DNA of 50,260 nt from Candidatus Pelagibacter sp. (GTDB lineage Bacteria; Pseudomonadota; Alphaproteobacteria; Pelagibacterales; Pelagibacteraceae), in the NCBI GenBank assembly GCA_028097785.1, contig JAOHFB010000003.1, positions 1-50,260 of the forward strand. The letters are read 5' to 3'. This document shows, one piece after another, positions 20,161 through 31,340 of this stretch (positions are counted from its first letter, which is position 1; each line of letters begins with the position of its first letter). The notes beneath the pieces are model-generated. The model was given only the letters and a program-made list of their open reading frames with translations, was not told the DNA's origin and did not search any database. A program made the position numbers and the translations under genes.

Positions 20161-20972
20161 TACCTGAATTTTCTTTCTATATTAATTGTATGAAGATGAT
20201 TAATTGGGCCATGACCTTTACCATATTTAGGATTAGTTCTAATGCCAGAACTTACATATTTAATCCCAAGCTCACAAGATTTCTTTATAGGTTTTCCACA
20301 TGATAGAAAAGTGGTGATTGCACTAGATAGGGTGCAACCTGTTCCATGAGTATTTTGAGTATTGTATCTCTTACTATTAAAAATTTTAATATCAGATTTT
20401 GAAACAAATATATCCTGAACAGTGTTTGAGGGTAGGTGACCACCTTTAATTAATACATTATTTGCTCCAATTTCAATTAATTTGTGGGCAGCAAAAATCA
20501 TATCCTCTTTACTTGTTATGATTGTATTAGTTAATATTTCAGCTTCGGGAATATTTGGCGTAATTAACGACGCCCTCATTATCAATTTCTTTTTTAATAA
20601 CTTTATAGCCTTATCATCTATTAATTTTGCTCCTCCTTTTGCAACCATTACTGGGTCAAGAACTATTTTATTTACTTTTATATTTTTAAGAGAATTGATG
20701 ACTGTCTCAATTACTTTAGAAGAATGTAACATACCAATTTTAATTGCATCAGGTTTAATATCTTTAGCTGTAAATAAAATTTGATTTAAAATTTCTTTTG
20801 GTGGAATTGGAACAATTGATTTAACTCCTGTTGTATTTTGAGCAGTAATAGCTGTAATCGCAGTCATTGCATAAGATCCGAGAGCAGTAATAGTTTTAAT
20901 ATCAGCTTGAATACCGGCGCCACCTGATGAGTCAGATCCTGCAATGATTAATACTTTAGAATTAGGACTCAC
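20160..20972 (-). CDS. thiD: hydroxymethylpyrimidine/phosphomethylpyrimidine kinase
   Basis: This 270-residue ribokinase-fold enzyme phosphorylates HMP and HMP-P to HMP-PP for thiamine synthesis. Diagnostic parts are [17 protein letters not shown] at the N-terminus, [23 protein letters not shown], and the anion-hole segment [13 protein letters not shown]. Known biology of SAR11 (loss of thiC, need for external HMP) makes a ThiD that uses imported HMP important; no thiC is seen here. It overlaps glmM by 4 bases. Confidence 0.96.
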   Translation of the reverse strand: MSPNSKVLIIAGSDSSGGAGIQADIKTITALGSYAMTAITAITAQNTTGVKSIVPIPPKEILNQILFTAKDIKPDAIKIGMLHSSKVIETVINSLKNIKVNKIVLDPVMVAKGGAKLIDDKAIKLLKKKLIMRASLITPNIPEAEILTNTIITSKEDMIFAAHKLIEIGANNVLIKGGHLPSNTVQDIFVSKSDIKIFNSKRYNTQNTHGTGCTLSSAITTFLSCGKPIKKSCELGIKYVSSGIRTNPKYGKGHGPINHLHTINIERKFR

Positions 20973-22300
20973 TTTAATTTAGTTAAAATTATATTTAAAC
21001 ACTTCTCTAAAAGTTTTCTATTTTCACTTTCGCCCATTACTCTTATTTTTGATTCAGTGCCTGATGCTCTTACTAATATTCTTCCATGGCCATTCATTAA
21101 TTTTTCTGCTTTTTTGATTGATTTTTTTACTTCAGAGTTATTAATTATTGATTTATCTTTGACTAAGACATTCTCTAGAATTTGAGGAGTTTTTTTAAAT
21201 TTGTTAAAGAAAGAACTAGCTTTCTCTCCTTTTCTTATTGCAAATAAAACTTCTAATGCCACCAATAACCCATCTCCTGTTGTTGCAAATTTACCCAAAA
21301 TAATATGTCCAGATTGCTCACCACCTAAATTAAAATTATTTTTTTGCATTTGTTCTTTTACATATCTATCCCCAACATTTGCTCTAATAAATTTTATTTT
21401 ATTTGTTTCAAAAAATTTTTCTAATCCATAATTAGACATCAAGGTTCCAATAACTCCACCCTTTAACATTTTTTTATTTTTCCATCTAGTGGCTATAGCT
21501 GCTATTATTTGATCTCCATCAATTATATTTCCAAATTCATCGCTCATTATAATTCTATCGGCATCACCATCTAGAGAAATGCCAAGATGGGCTTTATATT
21601 TTTTTACTGCTTGTTTAATTTTTTTTGGATATGTCGAACCACAATTTTTATTAATATTTATTCCATTTGGATTTACACCAATTGTTATCACTTTTGCTCC
21701 TAAGGACTTAAGTAGTTCTGGTCCAGCTTTATAACCTGCACCATTTGCACAGTCGATTACAATTCTTAGTCCTCTTAAATTAAATTCTTTTGGAAAATTT
21801 TTTTTTAATATTTTTAAATATTCTTTTGTTCCACTTTCTAATCTTTTTACTCTACCTAACTTTTCAGGACTAGAAAGATTTTTAGAAATTTTTTTATCTA
21901 TTAATTTTTCAATTTTTTTTTCAATTTTATCAGACAACTTCATTCCATCTGGACCAAACAGTTTTAAGCCATTATCATTATAAGGATTATGAGAAGCAGT
22001 TATCATAATACCCATGTTGGCTTTCATTGTTTTAGTTAGCATTGCCAAACCATTTGTTGGCATAGGGCCAAATGTATAAACATGCATTCCAGCTGAAGCT
22101 AATCCTGAAACAAGTGCTGGCTCAAGTGTATAGCCAGATAATCTGGTATCTTTAGCAATAATTGCAGTTTGTTTTCTTTTTTTTTGAGATCTAAAATATG
22201 TTCCTGATGCTAATCCGAACTTAAAAAACATATCTCCGTTAATATGTTTGCTATTAATAGCTCCTCTTATTCCATCAGTTCCAAAATATTTTTTTGTCAT
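20969..22300 (-). CDS. glmM: phosphoglucosamine mutase
   Basis: This 443-residue enzyme turns glucosamine-6-P into glucosamine-1-P for UDP-GlcNAc. It shows YFGTDGIRG at the start, the phosphoserine loop ITASHNPYNDNG with Ser103, the metal loop DGDADR, GGEQSGHII, and the phosphate-binding RASGTESKIRVM at the C-terminus. Adjacent folP and ftsH are its standard neighbours in proteobacteria. It shares one base with folP. Confidence 0.97.
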   Translation of the reverse strand: MTKKYFGTDGIRGAINSKHINGDMFFKFGLASGTYFRSQKKRKQTAIIAKDTRLSGYTLEPALVSGLASAGMHVYTFGPMPTNGLAMLTKTMKANMGIMITASHNPYNDNGLKLFGPDGMKLSDKIEKKIEKLIDKKISKNLSSPEKLGRVKRLESGTKEYLKILKKNFPKEFNLRGLRIVIDCANGAGYKAGPELLKSLGAKVITIGVNPNGININKNCGSTYPKKIKQAVKKYKAHLGISLDGDADRIIMSDEFGNIIDGDQIIAAIATRWKNKKMLKGGVIGTLMSNYGLEKFFETNKIKFIRANVGDRYVKEQMQKNNFNLGGEQSGHIILGKFATTGDGLLVALEVLFAIRKGEKASSFFNKFKKTPQILENVLVKDKSIINNSEVKKSIKKAEKLMNGHGRILVRASGTESKIRVMGESENRKLLEKCLNIILTKLK

Positions 22301-23352
22301 TACTTTTTTACAATTTCTCTAAAAACTTTTATACCTTGAAGTATTTCATTTACATCATGAATTCTTAAAATTTGTATACCTTGCATCATTAGATAAATTG
22401 AAGATGCTATTGTTCCTCCAACTCTACTTTTACTGTCACTCTTTCCTGCTATTTCTTTAATAAATCTCTTTCTTGAATTACCAACAAGTATAGGAAAACC
22501 CAGTGAATGAAAAATAGAAATTTTGCTAATAAGATTGATATTATGTTTCAAAATTTTTCCAAAACCTATACCTGGATCAATGATAATATTATTATGTTTA
22601 ATACCAATTTTTTTTAAATAATTAATTTTCTGATCAAAAAAATCATATATATCTAATAATTCATTTTTATACCTGGGTTTATTCTGCATATTTTCAGGTG
22701 TTCCTTGTGAATGCTGTATAACAAAAGGTATCTTATATTTTTTTAAAACATTTATAGTTTCTGAGTCATATTCTAATCCAGAAACATCGTTAATAATTTT
22801 TACTCCACACTTGATTCCTTTTTTCATAATTTCAGATTTTCTAGCATCTAATGAAATTGGAATTTTTTTTCCTATCAATTGAATAATTTTTTCTATTCTT
22901 TTCCATTCTATTTTATTATCTACTGATTTTGATCCTGGACGAGTAGACTCACCGCCTATATCAATAATATTTGCTCCTGAATCAAACATTTCTAAAGCAT
23001 GTTTTAAACCTTTCTTAGTTGTATTAAAATTTCCTCCATCAGAAAAACTATCTGGAGTGAGATTCAATACCCCCATTATATTTGGAATCTGTAAAAAATT
23101 TAAATTCGAAAAATTTTTTTTTTTTGATCTTATTTTTTTTAAATCTAGTTTAATTAATTTTTTTAATGATTTTGAAAGACCATTAATCTTGTTTATAGAA
23201 ATTTTTTTTTTTGAAGTTCTTGATATGATTTCGATATGATCAAACGAAATGTTTTTATTGCCATTGAGAGGAATTGCTTTATTGCTATTAACTAGCAATC
23301 TTGACTCATCTCCATAGTAGAAATTACACACCCTAGTGTAATATCTTCTCAT
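22300..23352 (-). CDS. folP: dihydropteroate synthase with N-terminal extension
   Basis: This 350-residue protein makes dihydropteroate from p-aminobenzoate and the pterin pyrophosphate in folate synthesis. The TIM-barrel core begins near residue 89 with IMGVLNLTPDSFSDGG and contains DIGGESTRPGS, IIDPGIGFGK and GNSRKRFI. About 85 residues precede the core; longer N-termini are usual in alphaproteobacterial FolP, so this is not a fusion. The lysine-rich linker is encoded by A-tracts of 11 and 12 bases. It lies between ftsH and glmM. Confidence 0.95.
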   Translation of the reverse strand: MRRYYTRVCNFYYGDESRLLVNSNKAIPLNGNKNISFDHIEIISRTSKKKISINKINGLSKSLKKLIKLDLKKIRSKKKNFSNLNFLQIPNIMGVLNLTPDSFSDGGNFNTTKKGLKHALEMFDSGANIIDIGGESTRPGSKSVDNKIEWKRIEKIIQLIGKKIPISLDARKSEIMKKGIKCGVKIINDVSGLEYDSETINVLKKYKIPFVIQHSQGTPENMQNKPRYKNELLDIYDFFDQKINYLKKIGIKHNNIIIDPGIGFGKILKHNINLISKISIFHSLGFPILVGNSRKRFIKEIAGKSDSKSRVGGTIASSIYLMMQGIQILRIHDVNEILQGIKVFREIVKK

Positions 23353-23361
23353 TTATTTTGT

Positions 23362-25269
<1,908 letters not shown>

Positions 25270-25281
25270 AGTGCTAAGATA

Positions 25282-25310
25282 ATAATTATTGGGAGTTAAA
25301 CAAGTGACAA
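25282..25310 (-). promoter_or_regulatory. possible ftsH promoter
   Basis: In the 66-base tilS-ftsH spacer, the minus strand has TTGTCA (25305-25310), a 17-base spacer and AATTAT (25282-25287). Immediately inside it is CTTG (25301-25304), the core of heat-shock sigma -35 elements. The match is weak in AT-rich DNA. If real, it would give ftsH its own start in the long operon. Confidence 0.28.
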
Positions 25311-25335
25311 AATATCATTAATTAAATGAATTTTG

Positions 25336-26361
25336 TTACTCTTTAGACAAAATTACGGTTTCATTAACCTTTTTAATAATGCAGCCTCCTAAAGTAACTT
25401 TAAAGGAAGATTTAGTGTTAATTAAGTCGATAACTTTATCAATTTTTTTTCCTCTGACAGCATAATATTTTTTACCTACAATTTTAATTATCTCAGTTAA
25501 AGATCTAAATACAACTTCATTTGACTGAGAAAAAAAATTATCATTTAGAATAATATCATTTTTTTTACTTAAAATTGTTACATTATCTTCTAAATTTTTT
25601 TTGGTGTAAAACTCTATATTCTCATTTGCAAATTTTAGATTTTTAATTGTTAAAAAAAACTTTTTTCTATCCAATCCTTCTGAACTTAATTGTTCTAAAA
25701 AATTTCTTACTTTAACTCTTTTAAAACTATCATCTTCATTTGAGGGGTCTTTAATATATGATCCAAATATAAAATTACTTATATATATCAAATCCTTTTT
25801 ATCTATTTTAATTAAAGGTCTAATCAAATTGATCTGATTTTTATGTGTCTCTTTATCTAATGAAATTAATCCCTTGAGACCACTACCTCTCAAAATTCTT
25901 ATAAAAAAATTTTCAAATAAATCATCTAAATGATGACCAAGTAAAATATTTTGTATTTTATACTTTTTTGCAGCATCAGTTAATAGCTTGTATCTTTTTT
26001 CTCTAGCAATCGATTGTATATTTTTTTTAGGTTTTACACCCTTCCAGGTTAAAATATTTAATTTTATTGAAAAGTTTTTTAATTTTTTTTGAACAGATTT
26101 AGCTTCTAAAGTAGAGTTTTTTCTCAACTTATGATCGACTATAAAATATTTAATATTTACAGATTTTTTAATTGAATAAATTTTTGCTAAAAAAGATAAG
26201 GCAAGACTATCTGGACCACCTGAAACAGCTACTACATAATTTTTTTTAACAGGTAAGTTGCTTTCAAATTTTTTGTAAATTTGAAGAGTTTGACTATCTT
26301 TTAATTTATCTAATAAAAACTTATGAGTCTTCTTTGATACATTCAAATTTTTTAGACTCAT
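25336..26361 (-). CDS. tilS: tRNA(Ile)-lysidine synthase
   Basis: This 341-residue N-type ATP pyrophosphatase turns C34 of the CAU-anticodon tRNA-Ile into lysidine, so that AUA (a frequent codon in AT-rich genes) is read as Ile. The P-loop SGGPDS (residues 47-52), YFIVDHKLRKNS, and LLGHHLDDLFENFFIRILRGSG are diagnostic. The C-terminal domain is short. The ATG is inside cpoB (41-base overlap), and no later ATG precedes the P-loop. Ribosomes ending cpoB may restart here. Confidence 0.93.
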   Translation of the reverse strand: MSLKNLNVSKKTHKFLLDKLKDSQTLQIYKKFESNLPVKKNYVVAVSGGPDSLALSFLAKIYSIKKSVNIKYFIVDHKLRKNSTLEAKSVQKKLKNFSIKLNILTWKGVKPKKNIQSIAREKRYKLLTDAAKKYKIQNILLGHHLDDLFENFFIRILRGSGLKGLISLDKETHKNQINLIRPLIKIDKKDLIYISNFIFGSYIKDPSNEDDSFKRVKVRNFLEQLSSEGLDRKKFFLTIKNLKFANENIEFYTKKNLEDNVTILSKKNDIILNDNFFSQSNEVVFRSLTEIIKIVGKKYYAVRGKKIDKVIDLINTKSSFKVTLGGCIIKKVNETVILSKE

Positions 26362-27316
26362 ATTTTGCTTTTTGAATTACTGATTGATTAGCTTTAGGAT
26401 ATTGTAACTCTACTCCGTTTATCATTTTACATCCTTGATCTTTTTCTCCAATTTGAACCATTGATACACCAAGCTTCAACAAATTTATAGGCGCCTTAGT
26501 GCCTTTTGGATATTTTTGATAACCTTCTAAATAAGCTGATGCAGCATCAGTATAAAGTTGTCTTATTCTAAAAGTTTCCGCATACCAGTACTGAGCACTG
26601 CCAGCTAATTCGTGTTCAGTATTAGATAGTACGAATTCTCTAAATGCCCTTTCGGCTGTACTGTAGTCACCAACCTTTAAAAAACTTGTAGCAAATTCAT
26701 ACTGTTTTTCTGGTGATAAATCTTGTGGTAATATTTTTTCCTCAGCTTGAAAAGTTTCTGTCACAACAGTTGCAGTAGTATCTACTGATTGAATTTTTTG
26801 TGATGTTTCGGACGTCTCAGTATCTTTATAGGAAATTGTACCAAGATCTTGCGGTTGCGAACTTCCTGGTAATATTTCACTTTTTGTTACATCTGTTTTT
26901 GGCTTAGAGGACAATTGTATTGTGCTCTCACCAGAACTTATTGAAGACTCTATATCTTGAAATCTTATCTGATTATCAGCCTGAATTTTTGACAGTCTAT
27001 TTGATAACTTATCGAGCTTAAAATTAATTTCTTCAAATTTATTAGTTAATTGTCGAAATTGATCTTCAACTTCAGATAATTTTAATAAATGCCGTGTTAG
27101 TACATCTTCTGAATTATTATCAAGCTCAATATTTGATTGTTCATTAGATGAAGTATTGATTTCAATTGAGCCAGAATAAACTGCTCTTTCAAGAGTCTTA
27201 AGATCATTCTTAATAATTTCTAAAGTTTCATAGATATTATGATTATCTGAAAAAGAATTTTGTAAAAAACTTAAATTAAATAAAACTATGAATATTAATT
27301 TTAATGTAAATCTCAT
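26321..27316 (-). CDS. cpoB: Tol-Pal system protein CpoB (YbgF)
   Basis: This 331-residue periplasmic protein has a signal peptide (residues 1-23, ending NSFS), a coiled-coil region around residues 65-125 (LLKLSEVEDQFRQLTNKFEE and LDKLSNRLSKIQADNQ) that would trimerise, a Ser/Thr-rich linker, and TPR-like repeats from about residue 200 (EKQYEFATSFLKVGDYSTAE, GSAQYWYAETFRIRQLYTDA). CpoB links Tol-Pal constriction of the outer membrane to peptidoglycan synthesis. It follows pal, but a strong terminator lies between them. It overlaps tilS. Confidence 0.92.
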   Translation of the reverse strand: MRFTLKLIFIVLFNLSFLQNSFSDNHNIYETLEIIKNDLKTLERAVYSGSIEINTSSNEQSNIELDNNSEDVLTRHLLKLSEVEDQFRQLTNKFEEINFKLDKLSNRLSKIQADNQIRFQDIESSISSGESTIQLSSKPKTDVTKSEILPGSSQPQDLGTISYKDTETSETSQKIQSVDTTATVVTETFQAEEKILPQDLSPEKQYEFATSFLKVGDYSTAERAFREFVLSNTEHELAGSAQYWYAETFRIRQLYTDAASAYLEGYQKYPKGTKAPINLLKLGVSMVQIGEKDQGCKMINGVELQYPKANQSVIQKAKYESKKFECIKEDS

Positions 27317-27347
27317 TAATGTTTAGATTTATGGTTATAAAAATGGC

Positions 27348-27386
27348 AAAAAAAAGACCCTAAAACTTTTACACTTTAGGGTCTTT
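27348..27386 (-). terminator. intrinsic terminator downstream of pal
   Basis: A perfect 12-base inverted repeat (AAAGACCCTAAA at 27353-27364 with TTTAGGGTCTTT at 27375-27386) encloses a 10-base loop. On the minus strand it is followed by an eight-base U tract (27348-27355). It lies 12 bases after the pal stop and before cpoB, so it should end or thin transcription out of tolQ-pal. The A-rich other side is too short for a good U tract on the plus strand. Confidence 0.85.
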
Positions 27387-27398
27387 AAATTTAATTCT

Positions 27399-27893
27399 TT
27401 AATTTGCTTTAACAGTTACAGATCTTCTGTTTTTTGACCAAGCTAAAGGATTAGAGCCAGCATCTACTGGTCTTTCTTTTCCATAACTTAATACTGAAAT
27501 CCTGTCTGAAGATATTCCGTATGTCATCAAATAATCTTTTGCAGAGTTAGCTCTTCTTTCACCAAGTGCTAAGTTATATTCTCTTGTTCCTCTTTCATCT
27601 GCATGTCCTTCTAGAACAACGTTGATGCTAGAATTTTTTCTTAGCCAAGCTGCTTGAGCTCTTAATGTCTCTCTTGAAGCTGTTGTTAATATAGTTTCGT
27701 TTGTTGCAAAGAAAACTCTATCTGGCACACCATCAGCTAAATACTCAACTGAATCTGTTCCTGTATAAACATCACTTTGCATCTGACCTTGTATTGCATC
27801 AGTCGCAACTTCTTTTTTTGTTGCACATGCTGATAATACTAGGCATGCTGCTAAGATTAAAAGTGTGTTTTTGTAAATTTTGCTTAATATCAT
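27399..27893 (-). CDS. pal: peptidoglycan-associated lipoprotein Pal
   Basis: This 164-residue outer-membrane lipoprotein has the signal peptide and lipobox LSAC with the lipidated Cys23. The OmpA-like domain carries LEGHADERGTREYNLALGERRA, which binds diaminopimelate in peptidoglycan. The start is fixed by an AAGGAG Shine-Dalgarno sequence at 27901-27906, 7 bases before the ATG at 27891-27893. A longer frame from 27920 would place that site inside the gene and spoil the signal peptide. Pal anchors the outer membrane and is the terminal partner of TolB. It ends just before an intrinsic terminator. Confidence 0.96.
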   Translation of the reverse strand: MILSKIYKNTLLILAACLVLSACATKKEVATDAIQGQMQSDVYTGTDSVEYLADGVPDRVFFATNETILTTASRETLRAQAAWLRKNSSINVVLEGHADERGTREYNLALGERRANSAKDYLMTYGISSDRISVLSYGKERPVDAGSNPLAWSKNRRSVTVKAN

Positions 27894-27978
27894 TAAATTG
27901 CTCCTTGCTGCTAATTTCAATTACTTACTTTTTCACAACTAATTAGAGGTTTCAAGTTAAAAAATCAAGTAATTTAAC

Positions 27979-29322
27979 CTAATTACTCAATAAAGATGAC
28001 CATGATGGGTCTGAAGCATCAGTCTGAGTTTCTACCAAACGTTCATTATAGCCAGTTAAATCTATTGACCATAGCTTTGCAGAAAATCCTTCGCCTTTTG
28101 CGTTAGTTTTTGTTTCTCTATAAAAAATTAAAACTCTTCCATTTGGAGACCAAGATGGTGCTTCTTGGTAATAATTTTCAGTCAACAATCTTTCACCCTT
28201 GCCATCAGTTCTCATCACTCCAATATAAAATTTTCCTTTATGCAATTTTGTAAATGCTATCAAATCTCCTCTAGGTGACCAAACAGGTGTACCATAGATA
28301 CCATTTCCAAATGAAATTCTTTTAACATCGCTACCATCACTTTTCATAATATAAATTTGTTGGTACCCACTTCTATCAGAATTAAAAGCGATAAATTTTC
28401 CATTAGGAGAGTAAGATGGTGAGGTATCAATTGAAGGATGATTAGTAATTCTTTCAACCAATCTATTTTCCAAATCCATCGTGTAGATATCTGATTTTCC
28501 ATCTTTAGCAAAACTCATTATTATTTTTTTACCATCAGGAGAAAATCTTGGTGCAAAAGTCATTCCTGGAAAATCACCTACTACCTCTTGGGTTCCTGTT
28601 TCAATATCTAACAAATATACTCTTGGTAAATTTTTAAAGTACGACAAATATGTAACCATCTGACTATTTGGATTAAATCTTGGAGTTAATACAAGCTCAT
28701 TTCCAAGTGTAAGAAATTTGTTATTTGCACCATCTTGATCCATAATTGCTAATCTTTTTTTTCTTTGTGTTTTTGGACCTTCTTCAGCAACGTAAATTAT
28801 TCTTGTATCAAAATATCCTTTTTCTCCTGTTAATCTCTCATAAACTTTATCTGATATAATGTGTCCTACTCTCCTCCAATTACTTGGAACTGTTGTAAAT
28901 GCTAATGCCATCATCTCTTTAGCAGCCAGCACATCCCACAACCTAAATTCAACTCTTAATTTCTCATCAACGTACGTCACTTTACCTGTTATGAGCGCTT
29001 GAGCTTTAATTAAATTCCAATCTTCAAATCTTGGTTTTAAATTTGCAATATCTGGAGCTTGTAAAAATGCTTCTTTACTCAAAGGGTTAAACAAGCCAGA
29101 TGTCCTTAAATTGTTTTCGACTATAGTAGAAATTTCAGATCCAATATTTTCCTTTTTAAGAATTTTTTCAAAGCTTTTTTTAGATGTATCATCTATTGAT
29201 AAAGGTGAAACAGCTAATGGAAGGGGATTTAAATTTCCTCTTGTAATATCTACTTCAATTAAAGCAAAAGCTTTAATTGGAATTAAAGCTATTAATAATA
29301 AAATTATAAAATTTTTTTTCAT
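27979..29322 (-). CDS. tolB: Tol-Pal system beta-propeller protein TolB
   Basis: This 447-residue periplasmic protein has a signal peptide (residues 1-20, cut after AFA) and an N-terminal alpha/beta domain. A six-bladed propeller follows with repeated SPDGK/SPNGK/SPRGD-type WD40-like motifs ([53 protein letters not shown]). TolB binds Pal and is released by TolA during cell constriction. It lies 9 bases downstream of tolA. Confidence 0.97.
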   Translation of the reverse strand: MKKNFIILLLIALIPIKAFALIEVDITRGNLNPLPLAVSPLSIDDTSKKSFEKILKKENIGSEISTIVENNLRTSGLFNPLSKEAFLQAPDIANLKPRFEDWNLIKAQALITGKVTYVDEKLRVEFRLWDVLAAKEMMALAFTTVPSNWRRVGHIISDKVYERLTGEKGYFDTRIIYVAEEGPKTQRKKRLAIMDQDGANNKFLTLGNELVLTPRFNPNSQMVTYLSYFKNLPRVYLLDIETGTQEVVGDFPGMTFAPRFSPDGKKIIMSFAKDGKSDIYTMDLENRLVERITNHPSIDTSPSYSPNGKFIAFNSDRSGYQQIYIMKSDGSDVKRISFGNGIYGTPVWSPRGDLIAFTKLHKGKFYIGVMRTDGKGERLLTENYYQEAPSWSPNGRVLIFYRETKTNAKGEGFSAKLWSIDLTGYNERLVETQTDASDPSWSSLLSN

Positions 29323-29331
29323 TTATCTATC

Positions 29332-30192
29332 TTAACCTTCTAGCATCTCTCTTGCATCAAAATTTAATTGTAATTCTTTCCATCTTTCATATCCTGAAGT
29401 AGGAACTCTTAAGGGCTGACATAACTTTACCGCTCTCAATGCACTTTCGGCTAATACTTTGTAAAAACCCTGACCTGGTTTATTCATTCTAGCGTGATCT
29501 AAAATTTCAGTTTTTGCAACTGAGCCATCAGGTTCAAGCATTAATTTTATTCTTACAAGTAAATCTTCATTATAAGGTAACCCAAGAGGAATACTCCAAC
29601 ATCCAAATATTTGAGCTTTTAAAGCATCTTCTTCACTCAAAGTTAATCCTGAGGTTACAATTTTATTATCTTGATCTTGAGTAATATCATTATTTTTTTT
29701 AATTACCTTTGCGGTGTCTTCTTTTGCTTTATCAATTAATTTTGCAATATTATCCAGGTCAACTAATTCTTTTTTTTCAAATTCAGAAACTTGTTTTACC
29801 TCTTCATCTAATTTATCAGGGTTTTGTTTACTTTCCTTTTTTGTCTCAATTTTTTTTACAGTCTTTTCAGGCAATGGAATTGCCTCTGGTGTTTTGCTGT
29901 CAATTTTTTCGTTCTTATCGACTGATACAACAGTTTTTGTTTTAGTTTTTTTTACCTTCTTAGGTGGCGCTTGTTCTGATACTAATTTTTTTTCCTCTTC
30001 TTTTACTTTGTCAATTATTTTTTTTGCTTTAGGAGCAAATGGAATATTTGTCTTTTCAGCAATTTGAATTAATTCGACAGAAACGATTGGGGGTATGTCC
30101 AATGGTTTTTTAGCTAAAAATGGTAAGCTCATTGCAGTTATAAAAATTAAAGCACCATGTAAAACAGAAGAAATAATCAAACTTCTATTCAC
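29332..30192 (-). CDS. tolA: TolA-like energy-transducing protein
   Basis: This 286-residue protein has a single N-terminal membrane span (residues ~5-25, preceded by NRS) and a long Lys/Glu-rich segment (residues ~60-175) that would cross the periplasm. The C-terminal domain is TonB/TolA-like (GCWSIPLGLPYNEDLLVRIK, MLEPDGSVAKTEIL). It would carry proton-motive energy from TolQR to TolB/Pal. The helical middle domain is much shorter than in E. coli TolA (421 residues). The call comes from position between tolR and tolB plus the C-terminal domain. Confidence 0.87.
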   Translation of the reverse strand: MNRSLIISSVLHGALIFITAMSLPFLAKKPLDIPPIVSVELIQIAEKTNIPFAPKAKKIIDKVKEEEKKLVSEQAPPKKVKKTKTKTVVSVDKNEKIDSKTPEAIPLPEKTVKKIETKKESKQNPDKLDEEVKQVSEFEKKELVDLDNIAKLIDKAKEDTAKVIKKNNDITQDQDNKIVTSGLTLSEEDALKAQIFGCWSIPLGLPYNEDLLVRIKLMLEPDGSVAKTEILDHARMNKPGQGFYKVLAESALRAVKLCQPLRVPTSGYERWKELQLNFDAREMLEG

Positions 30193-30197
30193 TTAAA

Positions 30198-30614
30198 TTA
30201 CCTTTGTTTCAATGGTTCTGATATTAATGCAACTTTAGTAAAACCTGATCCAGACAATAAACCCATGATCTCTAATACTCTTCCGTAGTTAATTGTTTTA
30301 TCTCCTCTTACATAAATTCTTGTATCTGTTCTATTTTTTGAAACTGCCAATACTTTTGCAATTATGGTATCAAATTCAACTTTTGCCTCTTGAATGAATA
30401 TCTCTCCTTTTGAGTTAATTGATAAAGTAAGTGGCTCCGCTTCTTCTGGTAGTGAATCCGCTGAACTTTCTGGTAAATCTACTTGTACCCCAACCGTTAG
30501 CAAAGGTGCTGTTACCATAAAGATAATCAATAATACTAACATTACATCTACAAACGGAGTAACGTTAATCTCACTCATAGGCTCTTTTGATGAACGATTT
30601 AATTTAAACGCCAT
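30198..30614 (-). CDS. tolR: TolR/ExbD family protein
   Basis: This 138-residue protein has one membrane span (residues ~20-40) with the key Asp in INVTPFVDVMLVLLIIFMVT; the protonatable aspartate is at about residue 24. The periplasmic ExbD domain follows, ending with the usual RGDKTINYGRVLEIM and GFTKVALI. It forms the ion channel with TolQ. tolQ lies directly upstream with no spacer. Confidence 0.95.
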   Translation of the reverse strand: MAFKLNRSSKEPMSEINVTPFVDVMLVLLIIFMVTAPLLTVGVQVDLPESSADSLPEEAEPLTLSINSKGEIFIQEAKVEFDTIIAKVLAVSKNRTDTRIYVRGDKTINYGRVLEIMGLLSGSGFTKVALISEPLKQR

Positions 30615-31289
30615 TTAAATTATTGTTAAAAATCTTTTTGAAAAATTTTCTAATTTTTGAGAATATTTTTGTGAGTCTCTGTTAAATTTATTATAAGCAA
30701 CTACTGCAGGGATTGCAGCAAGTAGTCCTAAAGCTGTTGCAAATAAAGCCTCTGCTATTCCAGGTGCTACAATTGCCAAACTTGTATTTCTTGAAATTGC
30801 TATTGATTGAAATGAATTCATTATACCCCACACAGTTCCAAATAATCCTATAAAAGGAGCTGTGGATCCAACTGTTGCTAAAAAAGTAAAACCTTTATCA
30901 ATTTTGGACATCTGTTTTTCAATTCCAACTTCTAAGAAAGTGCTCATTCTTTCACTTAAATTGTTTTTAGATTTTTTTTTAAGCAAACTTTCCATGGCAT
31001 CCTGAAAAACTACTGCCATAGGATCATCAACTTTAGTTGGTAAACTATTATAAAATGTCTCTGCGGACTTAGAGTTCCAAAACTTTTCCTCAAACTCTTC
31101 TGAAGATTTATTAATTCTTCTGAATAATCTAATTTTATCTATTATTACTGCCCATGAATAAATTGAGCAAACTATCAAAATAATCATCACTGATTTAACA
31201 ATTATATCAGCCCTTAAAAACAGACTCATTAAAGAAAAATCAGTGTTAGCACCCAATTCTACTGCCTGTGATGCGATATCAGCTTCCAT
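30615..31289 (-). CDS. tolQ: TolQ/ExbB family protein
   Basis: This 224-residue MotA/TolQ/ExbB channel protein has three spans: residues ~30-50, ~135-158 (FLATVGSTAPFIGLFGTVWGI) and ~170-195 (IAEALFATALGLLAAIPAVVAY). These are the family signatures. It uses proton flow to drive TolA. It heads tolQRAB-pal. In most proteobacteria ybgC and ruvAB lie just upstream; here a ruvC-like gene is 51 bases upstream. Confidence 0.96.
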   Translation of the reverse strand: MEADIASQAVELGANTDFSLMSLFLRADIIVKSVMIILIVCSIYSWAVIIDKIRLFRRINKSSEEFEEKFWNSKSAETFYNSLPTKVDDPMAVVFQDAMESLLKKKSKNNLSERMSTFLEVGIEKQMSKIDKGFTFLATVGSTAPFIGLFGTVWGIMNSFQSIAISRNTSLAIVAPGIAEALFATALGLLAAIPAVVAYNKFNRDSQKYSQKLENFSKRFLTII

Positions 31290-31340
31290 TATTAACTCTT
31301 CACACTTAAATGTGTCATGAATTTGTCTTAATATTTTTCT

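Noticed and set aside
20482..20784. 100-codon open frame antisense to thiD
   Set aside because: It is opposite a fully conserved gene, with no start signals or known domain.
22300..23352. folP as a gene fusion or frameshift
   Set aside because: The extra N-terminal part is in frame and similar extensions are usual in alphaproteobacterial FolP.
27894..27920. Upstream ATG for pal
   Set aside because: The AAGGAG ribosome-binding site lies within this stretch, and the lipoprotein signal peptide fits only the downstream ATG.
29714..30067. 117-codon open frame antisense to tolA
   Set aside because: It lies opposite the Lys/Glu-rich TolA linker, which gives Phe/Ser-rich shadow text; no domain is visible.
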